Assembly (NCBI GenBank): GCA_015680685.1
Contig: MNCI01035304.1
Span: 1-34,270, forward strand
Direction: 5' to 3'
DNA length: 34,270 nt
Source of the DNA: Gnetum montanum
Lineage: Eukaryota; Streptophyta; Gnetopsida; Gnetales; Gnetaceae
Positions 1 to 10,999 of the stretch are shown here, one piece after another. The translations under genes were made by a program, and so were the position numbers. Under the pieces are notes generated by a model, which did not search any database, had not been told where the DNA came from, and saw nothing but the letters and a program-made list of their open reading frames with translations. The first letter of the stretch is position 1; every line of letters begins with the position of its first letter.

Positions 1-641
1 TGTGGCTAAGAAATGTATGAATGTAGAAGAAGAAGAAAATGATAAAGGTATTTTAACATCTAAACAAGATGATGAGATTGAAGAAGAGTAACTAGTCTCT
101 ACTTATAAGGTAGAAATAGAACAAGAGAATACGTGATGATAGTCTAAGGAGAAGAACATAAAAGTATAGACCCATGATAGATATTCTTAGGACACATCTT
201 AAATAAAGGAAAAGGAGGAATAGAGCTAAAACTATAGATCATGACTTACTAGTATGCTTTCTTGCTTTTTCCATCCCTCTAACTATTAGAGAAGATCATG
301 AGAGTAAAGATTAGAAGAATGCCATGGATGAAGAGATGAAGAAGATAGTAAAGAATGATACTTTGGAGCTAGTCCCACACCCCAAAGGAGCTAATGTCAT
401 TAGAACCAAGTGGATCTTTGTAAATAAGTTGAATGAGCATGGTGAACTAACCCAGAATAAGGAAGGATTAGTAGCTAAAAGATTTGGTCAAATTGAGGGA
501 CTTGATTATTAAGATACCTTTGCTTTAGTTGCAAGAGTAGAATTTGTTAGACTATTATTAGATATTGTAGTTTATTAGGGATTTAAGCTCTACCAAATGG
601 ATGTGAAATCAACTTTTCTAAATGAAGACATAAAAGACATA

Positions 642-693
642 GCACATATTGAATAGCCAGAAGGATTGCACATATTGAATAGCCAGAAGGATA
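642..693 (+). repeat. 26-bp tandem duplication inside the copia RT
   Basis: The 26 bases 642-667 are repeated perfectly at 668-693 (unit starts GCACATATTGAATAGCCAGA). The copies encode the same piece of RT, so this is a local duplication within the dead gene, not part of the family. It adds 26 bp and therefore a frameshift. Confidence 0.95.
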
Positions 694-1195
694 TATTCAC
701 ACTAAAAAGCCAAATCATGTGTATCAATTACACAAAGCTTTATATTACTTAAAATAAGCTCCCAAGAGTGGTACACTAAATTGATTCATATTTAGTTGAA
801 AATGGGTATTTAAAAGCTCTAATAGATAGTACTCTTTCTATTAAAAAGGATAATATAGGGTTTCTAGTTACTTAGATTTATGTTGATGACATATTGTTTG
901 GAAGAACAAGCTTAAGTTTAGATAAGGAATTTGTTGAAGCTATGAAATCAAAGTTTGATATGTCCATGATAGAAGAGCTATCTTATTTTCTAGCCTACAT
1001 ATCCAAAAATTTAGGAATAAAATCTTTATTTCTTATAGAAAGTATGTTTAATAGATGCTTAAGATTTTTGATGTGATAGAAGCTAAAACTTATGCAACTC
1101 ATCTTAGCACAAGTATATACCTCTACAAGAATGAAGATGAGAAGAACATTGATGCTATGCTATATAGATCCATTGTGGGAAGCTTGCATTATGCT

Positions 1196-1200
1196 ATAGA
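1196..1200. repeat. Target site duplication of element B, left copy
   Basis: ATAGA lies immediately before the TG of the left LTR of B. The five bases after the right LTR (22373-22377) are ATAAA, one mismatch away. This fits a 5-bp copia duplication with one later change, and the copia polymerase reading of element A joins across it. Confidence 0.65.
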
Positions 1201-1351
1201 TGTTGACCTTTGGTATGTCAAAACCTTAAGAAAATTGAAAAACAAAGGATGCTTGCATTGTGATGTGTTTATAGGAAAATATTATGGACAAGGACTTCAT
1301 AAGCAATGAATATGGACTTCATAGAGAAATGGCAAGAATGAAGATTAGGAA

Positions 1352-1443
1352 AAAGACTTCATAATAGGCATGGAAAATGACCTCATAAGCAAATAACAAA
1401 GACTTAATAATAGGCATGGACAAGGACCTCATAAGCAAATTAG
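1352..1443 (+). repeat. 46-bp tandem duplication in the left LTR of B
   Basis: Unit 1 (1352-1397) and unit 2 (1398-1443) both run from AAAGACTT through ATAATAGGCATGGA to CCTCATAAGCAAAT, with a few differences. The right LTR has a single copy at about 21200-21245, so the duplication arose in this copy after or during insertion. Confidence 0.85.
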
Positions 1444-1726
1444 GATTAAGAGAAAAGGACTCAAAAATATGAACTACAAAAAGATGACAAAGTTGGAGTT
1501 ACAAGGACTCAAGGGAGCATGGACGAGTATGAAGAGTTTAAGCTAAATGTGTGTGTTTGTGTTGATTTTTTTGTAGATGATTATAGGATATTTTGGCATA
1601 TTTTGAAGTGTTTTTGGCTCATTTTTATGAGTCTAGGAGGTCATAAGGTCTATGGGAACTTGTTTGGAGGCATTTGGAGGCTCCCAATATTGAAATAAGC
1701 AATTTCATTTTTGGGCTGTGTAGAGT

Positions 1727-1910
1727 ACACGTCTCCTCAAAGATGTCTTCCTAGAGATGTCTCCCTTAAAGAGTAGAAATATTCCAAAAATAGGAGATGT
1801 ATCATTTGGAAAGAAGACATCTCACTTTTAGAAGATATTTCTTTCTAGTTGTGAGGCTGATTTTAGAAAGACATTCCAATCTCAAAGGAGACATCTACAT
1901 TAGTTGTTAG
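1727..1910. promoter_or_regulatory. Cluster of GGAGACGTCTCC-like palindromes in the LTR of B
   Basis: About eight close variants of AGACRTCTCC or its complement occur here (ACGTCTCC, AGATGTCTTCC, AGATGTCTCCC, GGAGATGTATC, AAGACATCTCAC, GGAGACATCTAC). The right LTR has a matching cluster at about 21529-21705 that keeps one AGACGTCTCC. The inferred ancestor GGAGACGTCTCC is a perfect 12-bp palindrome with a central CpG; most copies look like CpG-decay products. Position in the upstream half of the LTR suggests protein-binding sites in U3, but that is inference. Confidence 0.6.
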
Positions 1911-2573
1911 GTGACCATTGCATGCATTATGAAGCATTCTTGAAAACTCCAATTCTATAAGAAGAAATCAAAATTCTTGGGAATGAAGCAAGAATTGTTC
2001 ATATTCAAGCTTCTAATTGTCTATTCTTTGAAATTGTAATTTACTCTTCATTGAAATATCATTTACTTGTAGCATTTCTTATTGTATTGAAGTGAGCTTC
2101 AACTACAAGGACTTTGTAAATTAGTTACATTCTGTCCTTGTGATTTAATTTCTCTTTTTTTTGCCCCTATTGGGGTTGATGTGCTTCTTATGAGTAGGCA
2201 TTGTCCTTGAGCTTGTTGGGATCCTACAAGATTGAGTGTTGGTGTAGTACCACAACACTCCAGAGTGGAGTGCAAGTTGTAAAGGTTGTAGGGTCTTGGA
2301 AACCCCTTTCTAAGGTTGTTGGAACCTTGTGAGGTTGAGTAGATTTGTGGTGTTGAATCACTCTAGAGTGGAGCTTAGAGATTGTAGAGGGGGTGGTACC
2401 CTTCAAATCACATTTTGAGAGAAACAAAGTCTAGAGGTGTGCAAGTGATCTACCCTCTGAGTGTGAAGCATCCAAGTTAGGAAACCATGTAAAATTATTG
2501 TGTGCTTTTTTTTGACAAAATTTTGATTTTAGGAACTTATTCATCACCCCATCTAAGTTCTACAATCCTCAAG

Positions 2574-2587
2574 TGGTATGTGAGCCT
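2574..2587 (+). other. Element B: primer binding site (initiator Met tRNA type)
   Basis: TGGTATGTGAGCCT lies two bases after the LTR. It matches the plant initiator-Met primer site TGGTATCAGAGC except for two changes in the middle. This is where reverse transcription would start, and it fixes the left LTR as the 5' LTR and the element as + strand. Confidence 0.9.
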
Positions 2588-2639
2588 AGTACTCCCAATT
2601 TTGAGTGTAACAACTCAAGACTGAATAATGAAAGAAGAG

Positions 2640-3958
2640 TCATACATGAAGTCAACAATGTTCAATGGGATCATCTTTACATGTTGGAAGACTTAAATGC
2701 AAAAATTATTTAAGTACATGAGGTTCATAGTTTTGGTGTTCATCTTGGATGGATGCACTCAACTCATCAACAAGAACTTGGACAACAAAGGTAAGAGTAA
2801 AGGTATGAAATATAAGCTTCCAAAATTTGATATTTTTTCTATAGAATGCTAGATATGTGGTGGAATAGGCCATATGACCTGTGAATGCCCCAATGTTTAC
2901 AAGTTTCAAGAGTAGAAGTATAGTGAATAAATGAGAAGAAGTAACATCTATTACAGTTGGGATGGCAAAGAGGAATCAACTCAAAAAGATAAAAGACAAA
3001 AAATTTATTCACCAGCTAGGATGACAGAGACCAAGACAAGGAAGAGGTAGATGACACCTCAAAAGTTTCTCATCTCATCTATATGGCTCTCAAAAATGAA
3101 AATGTTGGCCTTTTTGATGATGATGATGATCAATTTGAGGATGAGGAGGAGAGGTATGGCCTATTGTGTAAGTTGGAAAGTCTTTATGTAAAGTTGAACA
3201 AACAAATTAAATCAAAGGTTCAAGAAATTTCCCTATTAAATACAACAATATCTAATCTTACAAAAGAAATCTCATACCTAAGGGCTAAGAATGAAAATCT
3301 AACCTTGCCTTATGAGCAGGCTAAGGAAGAAATTGTAGATGTCAAACTTATGAATGAAAGGATAGTCAAGGGAGAAGAATCTCTTCAGATGGTTCTTAGA
3401 TAAGGAAGGAGTCCACAAGATAAAAGTATACTAGGATGTTATTACAAAGCAAAGGAATCTACACAAATTCCATCTCAACAAAAGTACTCTCCAAAGATTG
3501 AAATGAAAAGAGGCACTACATCCCAATTAGAAGCATCTCCAAACCAATCAAAACCACCATGAATGTTTGATCATTGTAATCGCTTTTACTATAATAGGAA
3601 GATAAGATGTTATTATTGTCATAGATTTGAGCATAAACAATGGGAGTGCAATTTAAAATATTATGACATGAGCACTTGGTCATATTATAGAACTCCTTGG
3701 TCTTATTCAAACATACCTAGAAAGGATTTTTCATATTGTAAAAAGGATAGAAAAAAAAATAAGAGAGGTGTCAAGAAAGATTGGACAACTCAAATGAACA
3801 AGGAATTTCAAAAAGTTTGGAGAATCAAGGGGAAGGAACCTAAGGATGAGAAAACACTATCTAACAAATTTTTGAAAGGGAGCCAAGCCTTTAAAACTAA
3901 AGAAGTTTGTGTAAGAAGAGAAACCTCGAAAGAGGAATCTCATTCTCTAGTACTCTAG
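2640..3958 (+). pseudogene. Element B: copia-type gag with two zinc knuckles, decayed
   Basis: Remnant of the capsid/nucleocapsid gene. A first CCHC knuckle (2847-2888) keeps all four metal ligands in C-x2-C-x4-H-x4-C spacing but has a TAG right after the first Cys. An open stretch of 106 codons follows from 3083: an acidic run (DDDDDQFEDEEE) and then a heptad-like Leu/Ile-rich coiled coil. After a stop, 131 codons from 3563 carry a second CCHC knuckle (3608-3649, CYYCHRFEHKQWEC) and the KVWRIKG segment that follows it in many plant copia Gags, which often read KVWVPKG. This knuckle, coil, knuckle order is typical of plant copia/Sirevirus-type gag. No protease, integrase or RT follows; the reading ends at 3958. 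Confidence 0.85.
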
Positions 3959-5126
3959 GTACCGTAATTCTCAATTGTAAGTAAGGTAAGTCAAGGAAAG
4001 TTTCTATTTCCTTGCTTGCTAAATATCATGTTAGTGTTTAATTTGGAGAATTGAAAAAGACTAAATTGTGTTGATGTGTGCTTATTTTGTTTCAAGCTAT
4101 GGGATGTTAGCTTCAGTAGTCTATAAATCTTAAGATAAGTTCTTACAAGAGAAGATATTTGGTAGTATTGGAATATTTGAGTATGAAATTTTTTTGTGAA
4201 TGTATGAGTGATGTGATTAATCTTATTTTGAATGAAAGCTTTTCATACTTGTAAACATTTAAAATTTTTTATTGAAAAATCATCTCTTGATATATTAGTT
4301 TCAAGTTTTTTAAAATCCTTGCATAAATTTAATGAACTGAAAAGTTTGTTGCCTTGAGATATGGGTTTTTTTTTTTTGAAATCATAAAGTCAAATTTCTT
4401 TTGGAAGATTTTTGCTGTATGATAATTGAATAATTTGAGTAAGTACCATTGATGAAATTCTTGAATCTTTTGAGAAAAGAATCATTGAGAAAGGAATCAT
4501 TGTGAAGTACTATTAATTGGAGAACCTAATCTCCACACTTGATCTTAATGTGGCATTGTAGGGGAAATACCTAATGATAAAAGATCACACTAATCCAAAA
4601 GAAGGATATCTACATATATGTAGGGGGAGCCTATACCTCATCAATAATTATTATCTATAGGCCAACTATGAGTCTTTTGAGACTCTTACCAAAAAATACT
4701 CAAGAACAAGGCTTTCCACACCAACTCCCTCAACTAAAAATGAGCAAGGAAGACCATATTCATCTAGTAATGTTTTGAAAGTAAACGAGGACATTTATTT
4801 AAAATCCTTACCTAAAGATGAACTTTTATTGTGAGAGTCTTGATCTTTGTATGTTAAATAAACTCTATTTATTATTTGACCTTTTTTATGTTGAGAATAT
4901 ATCTTTTTAAGTACCTAAGGTCCTTATTACAAATATGAGTTGAGAAGTTCTCACCTTAGAGATCTTAAGTGTTCAATGAATGATTGTAACTAAAACAGGT
5001 GGTCATGATCTATTTCAGGAAGAAATGAGGCATATATATATTTTTTCTATTTTTGTTCTCAACTTGATTTTCATACATTAGCTTATGATTTTTGGTAAAA
5101 GGATGATTGGTTATGTTTGATCTTTT
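3959..5126 (+). other. Element B: internal non-coding stretch after gag
   Basis: This is 1.2 kb of AT-rich sequence with no open frame of note and no recognisable pol motif. It should hold protease and integrase if B were complete. It contains a T12 run at about 4367 and a purine-rich GTAGGGGGAGCC at about 4620. I recognise nothing else. It continues after the C insertion at 20284. Confidence 0.6.
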
Positions 5127-5131
5127 AATAT
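5127..5131. repeat. Target site duplication AATAT of element C, left copy
   Basis: AATAT directly precedes the left LTR of C and is repeated exactly at 20279-20283 directly after the right LTR. A perfect 5-bp duplication fixes both outer boundaries of C and shows it inserted in B as one event. Confidence 0.92.
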
Positions 5132-5977
5132 TGATGAGGGATGAGTATATCCTACACCCAACCATATGAATCACTAGCGTCCACTAAGTGATCTGATCGA
5201 ATTCCAAAGACTTTAGGTTTCTAAATACATTGGTTTTAGGAGGTGAATCTAACTATGTAATCGTTGTCTTTCCAATTCCACTTGTGAAGTGAAAGTGCAT
5301 GGTTAAGTGTAACTAAGACATATACTTTTAATCATTTTATCTTTTATGGGTTTAAGTTTCCTAAGAACAAGAATAAAGTATTTAATTGCTTAATTAATCT
5401 AATAACTAGCTAATACTTAACTAATCCTAACATAAGCATCTATTCCAATTTTCCGTACACATCCTAAACACATTATAATGCCATTGGGTTACCAAGCATT
5501 AAGTGCTACTAGGATTACCAAGTGTTAAATGCATGATCGAGGTGGTTGTACTTATGTTCACTATTTAATTAGTCTTAATTAGTTACTTAAAAACATTAAA
5601 GTGAATTGCATGATTATTAAATGTATAAAGAAAAAAATTAATCTATTCCCAAGTGCTACAAGATTTGATCAAAAAAGCTCATCTTTATTACTATTCACAC
5701 TGAGGTGCTTATGTACATTAGTGCTTGAATAAAGATCTGTACACTCTTTGAATCCTACTATGGGCACTTAGAAAATATTCTAACTATTGAAAGGGAAAAC
5801 TACAAGAGCTTCACTACAACTATGAAAATATTACCATAAATGTGGTGGGTAGGTGCATATTTATATGTAGAGATAGGGTGCGATGTCAATGGGTCAAACC
5901 CTACATCAAAGAGATCATATCAATGAAATCTTATTAATGACATGCTATTGACATGACCTAACAATGATGACTCATCA
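5132..5977 (-). mobile_element. Element C: 3' LTR (846 bp), minus-strand element
   Basis: LTR with 7-bp terminal inverted repeats TGATGAG/CTCATCA. Its partner is 19426-20278, in the same orientation. Hand counting over about 235 aligned bases gives roughly 85-86% identity. The protein remnants between the two LTRs read on the minus strand and the PBS is beside the right LTR, so this left copy is the 3' LTR. Confidence 0.94.
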
Positions 5978-5990
5978 TACCCCCACAACT
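5978..5990 (-). other. Element C: polypurine tract
   Basis: On the minus strand, AGTTGTGGGGGTA abuts the LTR start TGATGAG. A G-rich purine tract at this place primes plus-strand DNA synthesis in gypsy elements. Confidence 0.75.
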
Positions 5991-6015
5991 GAAAGAAAGC
6001 TCATTCTTGAGTTCT

Positions 6016-6348
6016 TTACAAAATTTGGAAAGGTATGTTATTATTACTAACTACATACACAAAAGAAACACAACAAAAACTAAGTGTGCAAGTGTATAGA
6101 TTTATAATCATTATAAAAATTTGGTATTTAGGACAAAAAAATTGAAAACTAGGATAAAAACATAAGAAAAATACCAAAATAAAGTAAAATATACAAGAAA
6201 TTGTAAAATATTCAATAAAGTTAAAATGTACTAATGATGGTGTAAAATAGAAAAAAAGGGGTAAAAATAATAAAAAAGTATATAATAAAAAAATATAAAA
6301 ACTAAGGATCCACTTTAAATGATCAACATGAATGGCCATCTCTCTCAT
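6016..6348 (-). other. Hydrophobic 110-codon open frame between IN and the 3' LTR of C
   Basis: An uninterrupted minus-strand frame, very rich in Phe, Ile, Leu and Tyr, with several membrane-segment-like stretches (for example ILSFYIFLLYTFLLFLPLFF near the start). It sits between the end of integrase and the LTR, the position of the env-like ORF of Athila-type elements. The complementary strand is simply A-rich, so the hydrophobicity may be a base-composition effect. I see no signal peptide and no fusion or furin-like motif. I do not claim a protein. Confidence 0.25.
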
Positions 6349-6374
6349 GATTGAGTTAAAAGGAGGAGATCTAA

Positions 6375-7573
6375 AATATTAAGTGAGGGTATCCATCCAA
6401 AGAGGTGTTGCTAGCATTGGCTCTCTTAGGCTCATGGAAAGGCTCTACTTGTTGAATGTTGAATAATAGACTTTTGTTTGGGCTCTCAAGGTTTTATATT
6501 AGCATGGCCTTAGAGGGAAAGATTTCATAAATAATGTAAGGCCCTTCCCACCATGTTTGAAACTTAGTTAATTGTGGCACATGTGTGGGGTTTTAGTAAA
6601 GGACCTTGTCTCTTGGTTAAAATTTTACCTTTCTTATTCTGAGGTCATGTTGTTTCTTGTTGAATGCTTTGTGCACATTATTCAAGGATAGGGCCACCAA
6701 TTAATTCTCATCTAGTACATTAAGGTTGATCAATCTTCCTTTTTATGCTAGGCTAAGGTCAAGGTCAAGGTCACAAGTTGTTGAAAGTGTATGAAGCTCA
6801 GACTAAATAGGAAGAGTTGGTAGCTTTCCATATACTAGCTCATAGGGACAATAGCCTATAAGGAGTTTTCATGTTGAGCGATAGGCCTAAAGGGTATCAT
6901 TGAGTTTTGTGGTCTAGCCTCGCCTATATTTGCTAATTGTTCTAATTAAGAGCTTAGTGATCTTCCTATTTGTTACCTTTGCTTGATTGTTGGTGTGGGG
7001 ATGGTAGGATGTTGTTAATTCATGTTCAACCCCCAAGAATTGCATGAGATTTTGAAAGTTGATGCCTATAAAGTGAGTACCAATGTAAGAAATTAGTGCA
7101 TGAGGTATTCCAAACCTATTTACAACATTTTGTTGTATAAATTGAGTACCTATAGAGGATGCATAGTCGATGATGGCTGCTACTTCTACCCATTTTGTAC
7201 AATAGTTAATAGTGACTATGATGTAAGCCTTTTCATTCGACATGGGTGTGATGGGACCCATGAAGTTAATGCACTAGATGTTGAAGCATTCTGATGATTG
7301 AATCCACTATTGAGGTCCCTCCATTTAAGCTCTCTTCCCACCATTTCATTGATAGCATTCATAAGAGTAGACGAATTAGTGAGCATCCCTAAAGAGTATT
7401 GGCCAATAATATACTTCCATTAGGATCTTAATGGTCATGCATCTCCTAGCATAGTGGCCCCCATAAGGACCCTCATGAGCAACTTGGAGAATGCACAATT
7501 CATCAACATCAGGGACACACCAATGAACTAGGCCATTGGCACATACTTTGTAAAGATGTCTATTGATCTCCAT
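6375..7573 (-). pseudogene. Element C: gypsy integrase, decayed
   Basis: Integrase joins element DNA to the host chromosome. Going down the minus strand, the N-terminal zinc-binding HHCC domain is at 7573-7376 (landmarks HEGPYGGHYARRC, KILMEVYYWP). The catalytic core follows at 7261-6914 (TINYCTKWVEVAA, FGIPHALISYIGTHF, HPHTNNQAKVTNRKI). The DDE triad is only partly readable: the first Asp is replaced in TINYCTKW, where the family has a D just before Y-x-TKW, and the second is replaced in SYIGTHF, where the family has D-x-G. The C-terminal GPY segment is at about 6500-6400 (WWEGPYIIYEIFPSKA, then QQVEPFHEP). Frame changes and stops separate the pieces. Motif spelling is closest to the Athila/Tat branch. 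Confidence 0.88.
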
Positions 7574-7699
7574 GAAGCATTTGTCTTGATGAAGAAACTA
7601 TTATTTCTTCTTGTGATCTAGCTCTTGTGGCATCTCCTGAGTGTGAAGATAAGTGAGGATGTCGTTGTATCAATTATGTTTAGTGGGCACTTGTTCATT

Positions 7700-9010
7700 T
7701 ATAGCACCAACAAAGAGAAGTTCATTAGGAAATTAATCAAATAGTAAGCTCTCCTCCTCTTTGTTGTCCCATTTCAATTGAGAAAAGTGGTTAATGATGA
7801 CATTCTTAGTTCCATTTCGATCTACCATTGTGAGATCAAATTCCTACAAGATCAAAAGTTACCATATAATTCAGGGGCTAATCATCAATTTGTTCAACAA
7901 GAATTAGATTACATTGTCATCTATGTGCATGAATACCTTGTACCCAAGAAGTGGTTGAATTTTTTCAAGGTATACACCGTCATCATCAATTCTTTCTGTA
8001 TTGTGATGTAGTTTAGTTGTGCATCCACAATGCTTTGAGTCATGCATTAGATGTAGTAAGGATGCTTTTTATCATTTAACTACATGATCATGGCTCCAAA
8101 AGCATAATTTAATGCATTCATCATAATTTGGAATGATCTAGAATAATTGGGTAATTGTAGAATTAGAGTTTCTACAAGCTTCTACTAAGTTGTTGGTATG
8201 CCTTCTTGCATTCCTTGGTCCAGATGAATGAAGCATCTTTCTTTATTAGCTCTACCAATGGTTTAGCATTCTTAGAGAAATTCTCTATGAATTAATACTA
8301 GTAACTAGTTTTTCCAAGGAATGACTAGACATCTTGAACAGTTTTTAGTTATCGGGTAATTCCATGGATGATCCTTATTTTCTCAAGGTCCACCTCAATT
8401 CCTACTTGTGATATTTTGTGCCCCAAAACAATGCCATCCTGGACTATTAGATGGATTTTCTACCAATTGATCCAATGGTTTATATCCACACACCTTTTTA
8501 GCACTTACTTAATATGGTTCAAAGCTTACTCAAATGTATCCCCATAGGTGGAGAAGTCATCTATGAAGACTTTCATCCTGCTACTAATCTATTTTTGAAA
8601 GATGCTAAGGATAAGGCATTGGAAAGTTGTAGGGATATTGCATAGATCAAATGATATCTTTCTATATGTAAGAGTCCCCTAGGAACTCGTGCATGTGGTT
8701 TTGGCTCAATCCTCCAGTGTAATCTAAATTTGGTTATAGCCACTATAACCATCCAAAAAGCTGTAGAAGTAATGCCCAAAGATGTTATCCAACACTTGGT
8801 TTACAAATGGCAATAGGAAATGATATTTTTAGGTCACCATGTTCAACAACCTAAAGTTAATACAAACCCTTCACTTGCCACCTTTCTTTCATACTATCAT
8901 TAATGGGCTAACCCACTCACTATCCACAATGGGATAGATAAACCTTGCCTTGAAGAGTTGTTCAATCTCCTCATTAATGATCTACTTTAATTTAGGATTC
9001 AACTACCATT
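7700..9010 (-). pseudogene. Element C: gypsy reverse transcriptase and RNase H, decayed
   Basis: On the minus strand the RT begins near 9000 (FIYPIVDSEWVSP). It passes the RVCINFRLLNMVT block at about 8870, FLDGYSGYNQI at about 8760, and the active site VFIDDFSTYGDTFE at 8563-8522, where FIDD takes the place of YVDD. The RNase H part follows at about 8150-7900 with AQLNYITIQKEL and TLKKFNHFLGT, matching the family blocks NYTTTEKELL and LDKFRSYL. Many in-frame stops, several of which look like TGG or CAG turned into TAG, and several frameshifts kill it. It lies between PR and IN in the normal gypsy order PR-RT-RH-IN. Confidence 0.9.
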
Positions 9011-9647
9011 ATGACTACCTATTTAGCTTTATGGAAGGATTAATATAGATGCAGTGCTAGCATATCCTAGGATCAATCTAAGTGAGTTTAGGATATGACC
9101 AAGTAAAGGTTGTTGTCCATTTGTTGACCACCTTCAATAGCGTCTATTTTTATTTAGGAAAAAGATTGGCATTGATTATCATTGCCTTTCCATTATTTAA
9201 AAAAGCATATTTCATACTAGCAAGTAGATTTTTCAACTTTAGGGATTGTTATTTGAAATTTTTAGGGATTTTGAACTCTCCCCAATAAATGTCATCAAGT
9301 TCATTAGAGAGTTGGTGATGAACTCGCTCTAGTTTATCCATGCCTTCAACATAGGTACTTATCAAGCTCTTAGTTGGTTCCATGCAAATTTTTGAGCTAC
9401 TATTAGGATCAACTATCAGCCACTGGGTGCCCTCTTGCTTTGTGGCTGCTGGATACATTTACCTTTGCATTTCAGTCACATCTACACATTGCCTACATGT
9501 TTTGATGAATGTACTTTTCATAGATCATAGTTACTACATACAGCTACACACTGTATCACTATACATGATGCATGGAACCGTCTTCTTCTTAATTTTTTCA
9601 AATGCATTTTCCTTAGAAATCTCCAAGGAAAGGTCTCTAATTTCCAA
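9011..9647 (-). other. Element C: PR-RT spacer
   Basis: No clear domain. A 69-codon minus frame (9458-9249, with KLERVHHQLSNELDDIYWGE) may be a remnant of the linker between protease and RT, which varies widely in gypsy elements. The plus-strand open frames here look like shadows. Confidence 0.4.
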
Positions 9648-9944
9648 CTATTTATTAGTGGTACTCAACCAAGGCTTTCCCATGATGATTGGAAAGTCTC
9701 CCTTGTAATTATTGACATGGATCACTAGGAAATAAATGGAATAGAACCATTCACAAATAGTGATCACAATGTCCTCCACCAATCCTAAGAAAATAGTGAT
9801 AAACTGATTTGTCAAATCAAGATGAATGTTGCTCTTCTTGAGTGAAGGTAGGTTCTGGGCTTTGTACATCTCATGAGAAATTAGATCTACACTATAACCT
9901 AAATCAAGAAGAGCCTTGCATGGATCATTCTTGACAATTTTCAA
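9648..9944 (-). pseudogene. Element C: retropepsin-like aspartic protease fragment
   Basis: An open minus-strand frame of 98 codons holds the protease that cuts Gag-Pol. ALLDLGYSVDLISHEMY is the active-site block; plant Athila/Tat proteases typically read DLGAS here rather than DTG. The distal GLVEDIVITICEWFYSIYFL segment and the IIMGKPWL hydrophobic-glycine block also match the retropepsin fold of this branch. The frame is open, but the ATG is internal and the surrounding polyprotein is broken, so the domain is not functional as it stands. Confidence 0.88.
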
Positions 9945-10999
9945 GTAGATTAGAGGACTCCCAAGAATACATCTTTCCCTAGGAAGGTGACAAACCTTTA
10001 TCCAATTTAGTTACTGCATAGATCACCATGAGAGTATGCACTTTGGGAGACATTTACTTTGAAGGAGATTCAAATCGTATTAATGCAAAGGATGAGAGAG
10101 AAGTAGGGATATGTCCTACATAAGTCTATGAGGGCTTTGTAGAATTGTTGATTTGGAAGAATGATCTTTTACAGGATTTGGTTTTTGAACCACTTGGCTT
10201 AGGAGTCAACCATAGGTTAATAGCCCTGGTTGCATTACGTTGCCGTAGTTATGCTAGAATTTCACCTTGCATTAATGGAGCAGGTGGTAATTGAGTTGAG
10301 GGTGAAAGAACATGTGCAAAAGGATGAGAAGGAAAATGAGGAAATGGGGATTTCCCTCTTAGAGATTGGGCTCTATAGTACTCAAGAGGGTAGTAGTGAT
10401 ATTGGAATGAAATGTGATAAGAAGAGTCACATGAATAAATGGGCTATTAAACATAGTACCCATATGGATAAGGCTACCTATAAGGGTACTGCTACCTTGG
10501 TGGTGGCATCCCCCATAACTATGAATGCTACCATTGATGGCACTGATCATAAGATTATGGTGAAGCTCCACTTGGATAGTAAGCTTGTTACTAGTGGAAC
10601 TACTTGGGGCTTCCTTGAGTATAAGACAACCTTATAGAGCATACACCCTAGAATTTCTTAAGTGTGACACAATAGACATCCCTTACTATGTTCATTTTGG
10701 TTGATGTCACATCCACCACCATCATCTATTTTGGTCTCCACAACCTCCTCTATTGTAGCAACCTTTCCCTTATCTCTTTGGTGGGGCACATTCAGCTTCC
10801 TTCCTTCTCCTATGATCATGATCACTACTTTCCTCTTTAGATTCATTTGCTATTTCTAGAGTGATTTGAAACTTTTCATCCAAAGGGTCCCACATTTTTT
10901 TCTACCTTGGCCAAAGTTTTAGAAATAGACTTTTGAATCAACAAGGTCTTTCATTATACCACCTCATTAAGTGATGTCTGCTCCTCATTGTCATAGAAC
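9945..10999 (-). other. Element C: gag-PR region, poorly readable
   Basis: This stretch should encode the end of gag and the start of pro. I see no zinc knuckle. A 135-codon plus-strand frame (10230-10637) and a 70-codon minus frame (10571-10359) overlap each other. Neither matches a family I know, and the strand of C argues against the plus frame. Low-complexity minus-strand content is possible. Confidence 0.4.

Larger units (their letters stand above)
1..1200 (+). pseudogene. Element A: copia reverse transcriptase, 5' portion, decayed
   Basis: This is the reverse transcriptase part of a Ty1/copia polyprotein. It would have copied the element RNA into DNA inside a virus-like particle. Visible landmarks in order are the RT entry segment from the ATG at 324 (AMDEEMKKIVKNDTLELV, then TKWIFVNKLNEHGE and LVAKRF), YQMDVKSTFLNEDI at about 592-635, the catalytic YVDDILFG at about 881-904, and the LYRSIVGSLHYAI block at 1170-1198 that normally precedes RNase H. 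Several in-frame stops and frame changes break it. Positions 1-300 read weakly as the variable integrase-RT linker. The reading stops at 1200, where the LTR of element B begins, and the next expected residues reappear at about 22383. Copia assignment is firm; lineage is not. Confidence 0.9.
1201..2571 (+). mobile_element. Element B: 5' LTR (1371 bp)
   Basis: This is a long terminal repeat starting TGTTGACC and ending CCTCA, matched along its whole length by 21058-22372 in the same orientation. Hand sampling of about 270 aligned bases gives roughly 83% identity. A PBS follows at once, which marks it as the 5' LTR. It is 56 bp longer than its partner, mostly because of a 46-bp tandem duplication at 1352-1443. 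It holds a cluster of AGATGTCT/AGACATCT palindromes (1729-1910) and a degenerate direct duplication of about 100 bp (2213-2312 and 2316-2405, sharing a CTC(C/T)AGAGTGGAG core). It inserted into the copia polymerase of element A. Confidence 0.93.

Noticed and set aside
3516-3710. 64-codon minus frame opposite the second gag zinc knuckle
   Set aside because: Shadow of the gag reading on the plus strand, which has the CCHC motif and downstream KVWRIKG segment.
7100-7294. 64-codon plus frame
   Set aside because: Shadow of the integrase core on the minus strand.
10230-10637. 135-codon plus-strand open frame as a host gene
   Set aside because: It lies in the gag-pro part of minus-strand element C, shows no known domain, and overlaps an open minus frame; composition explains it.
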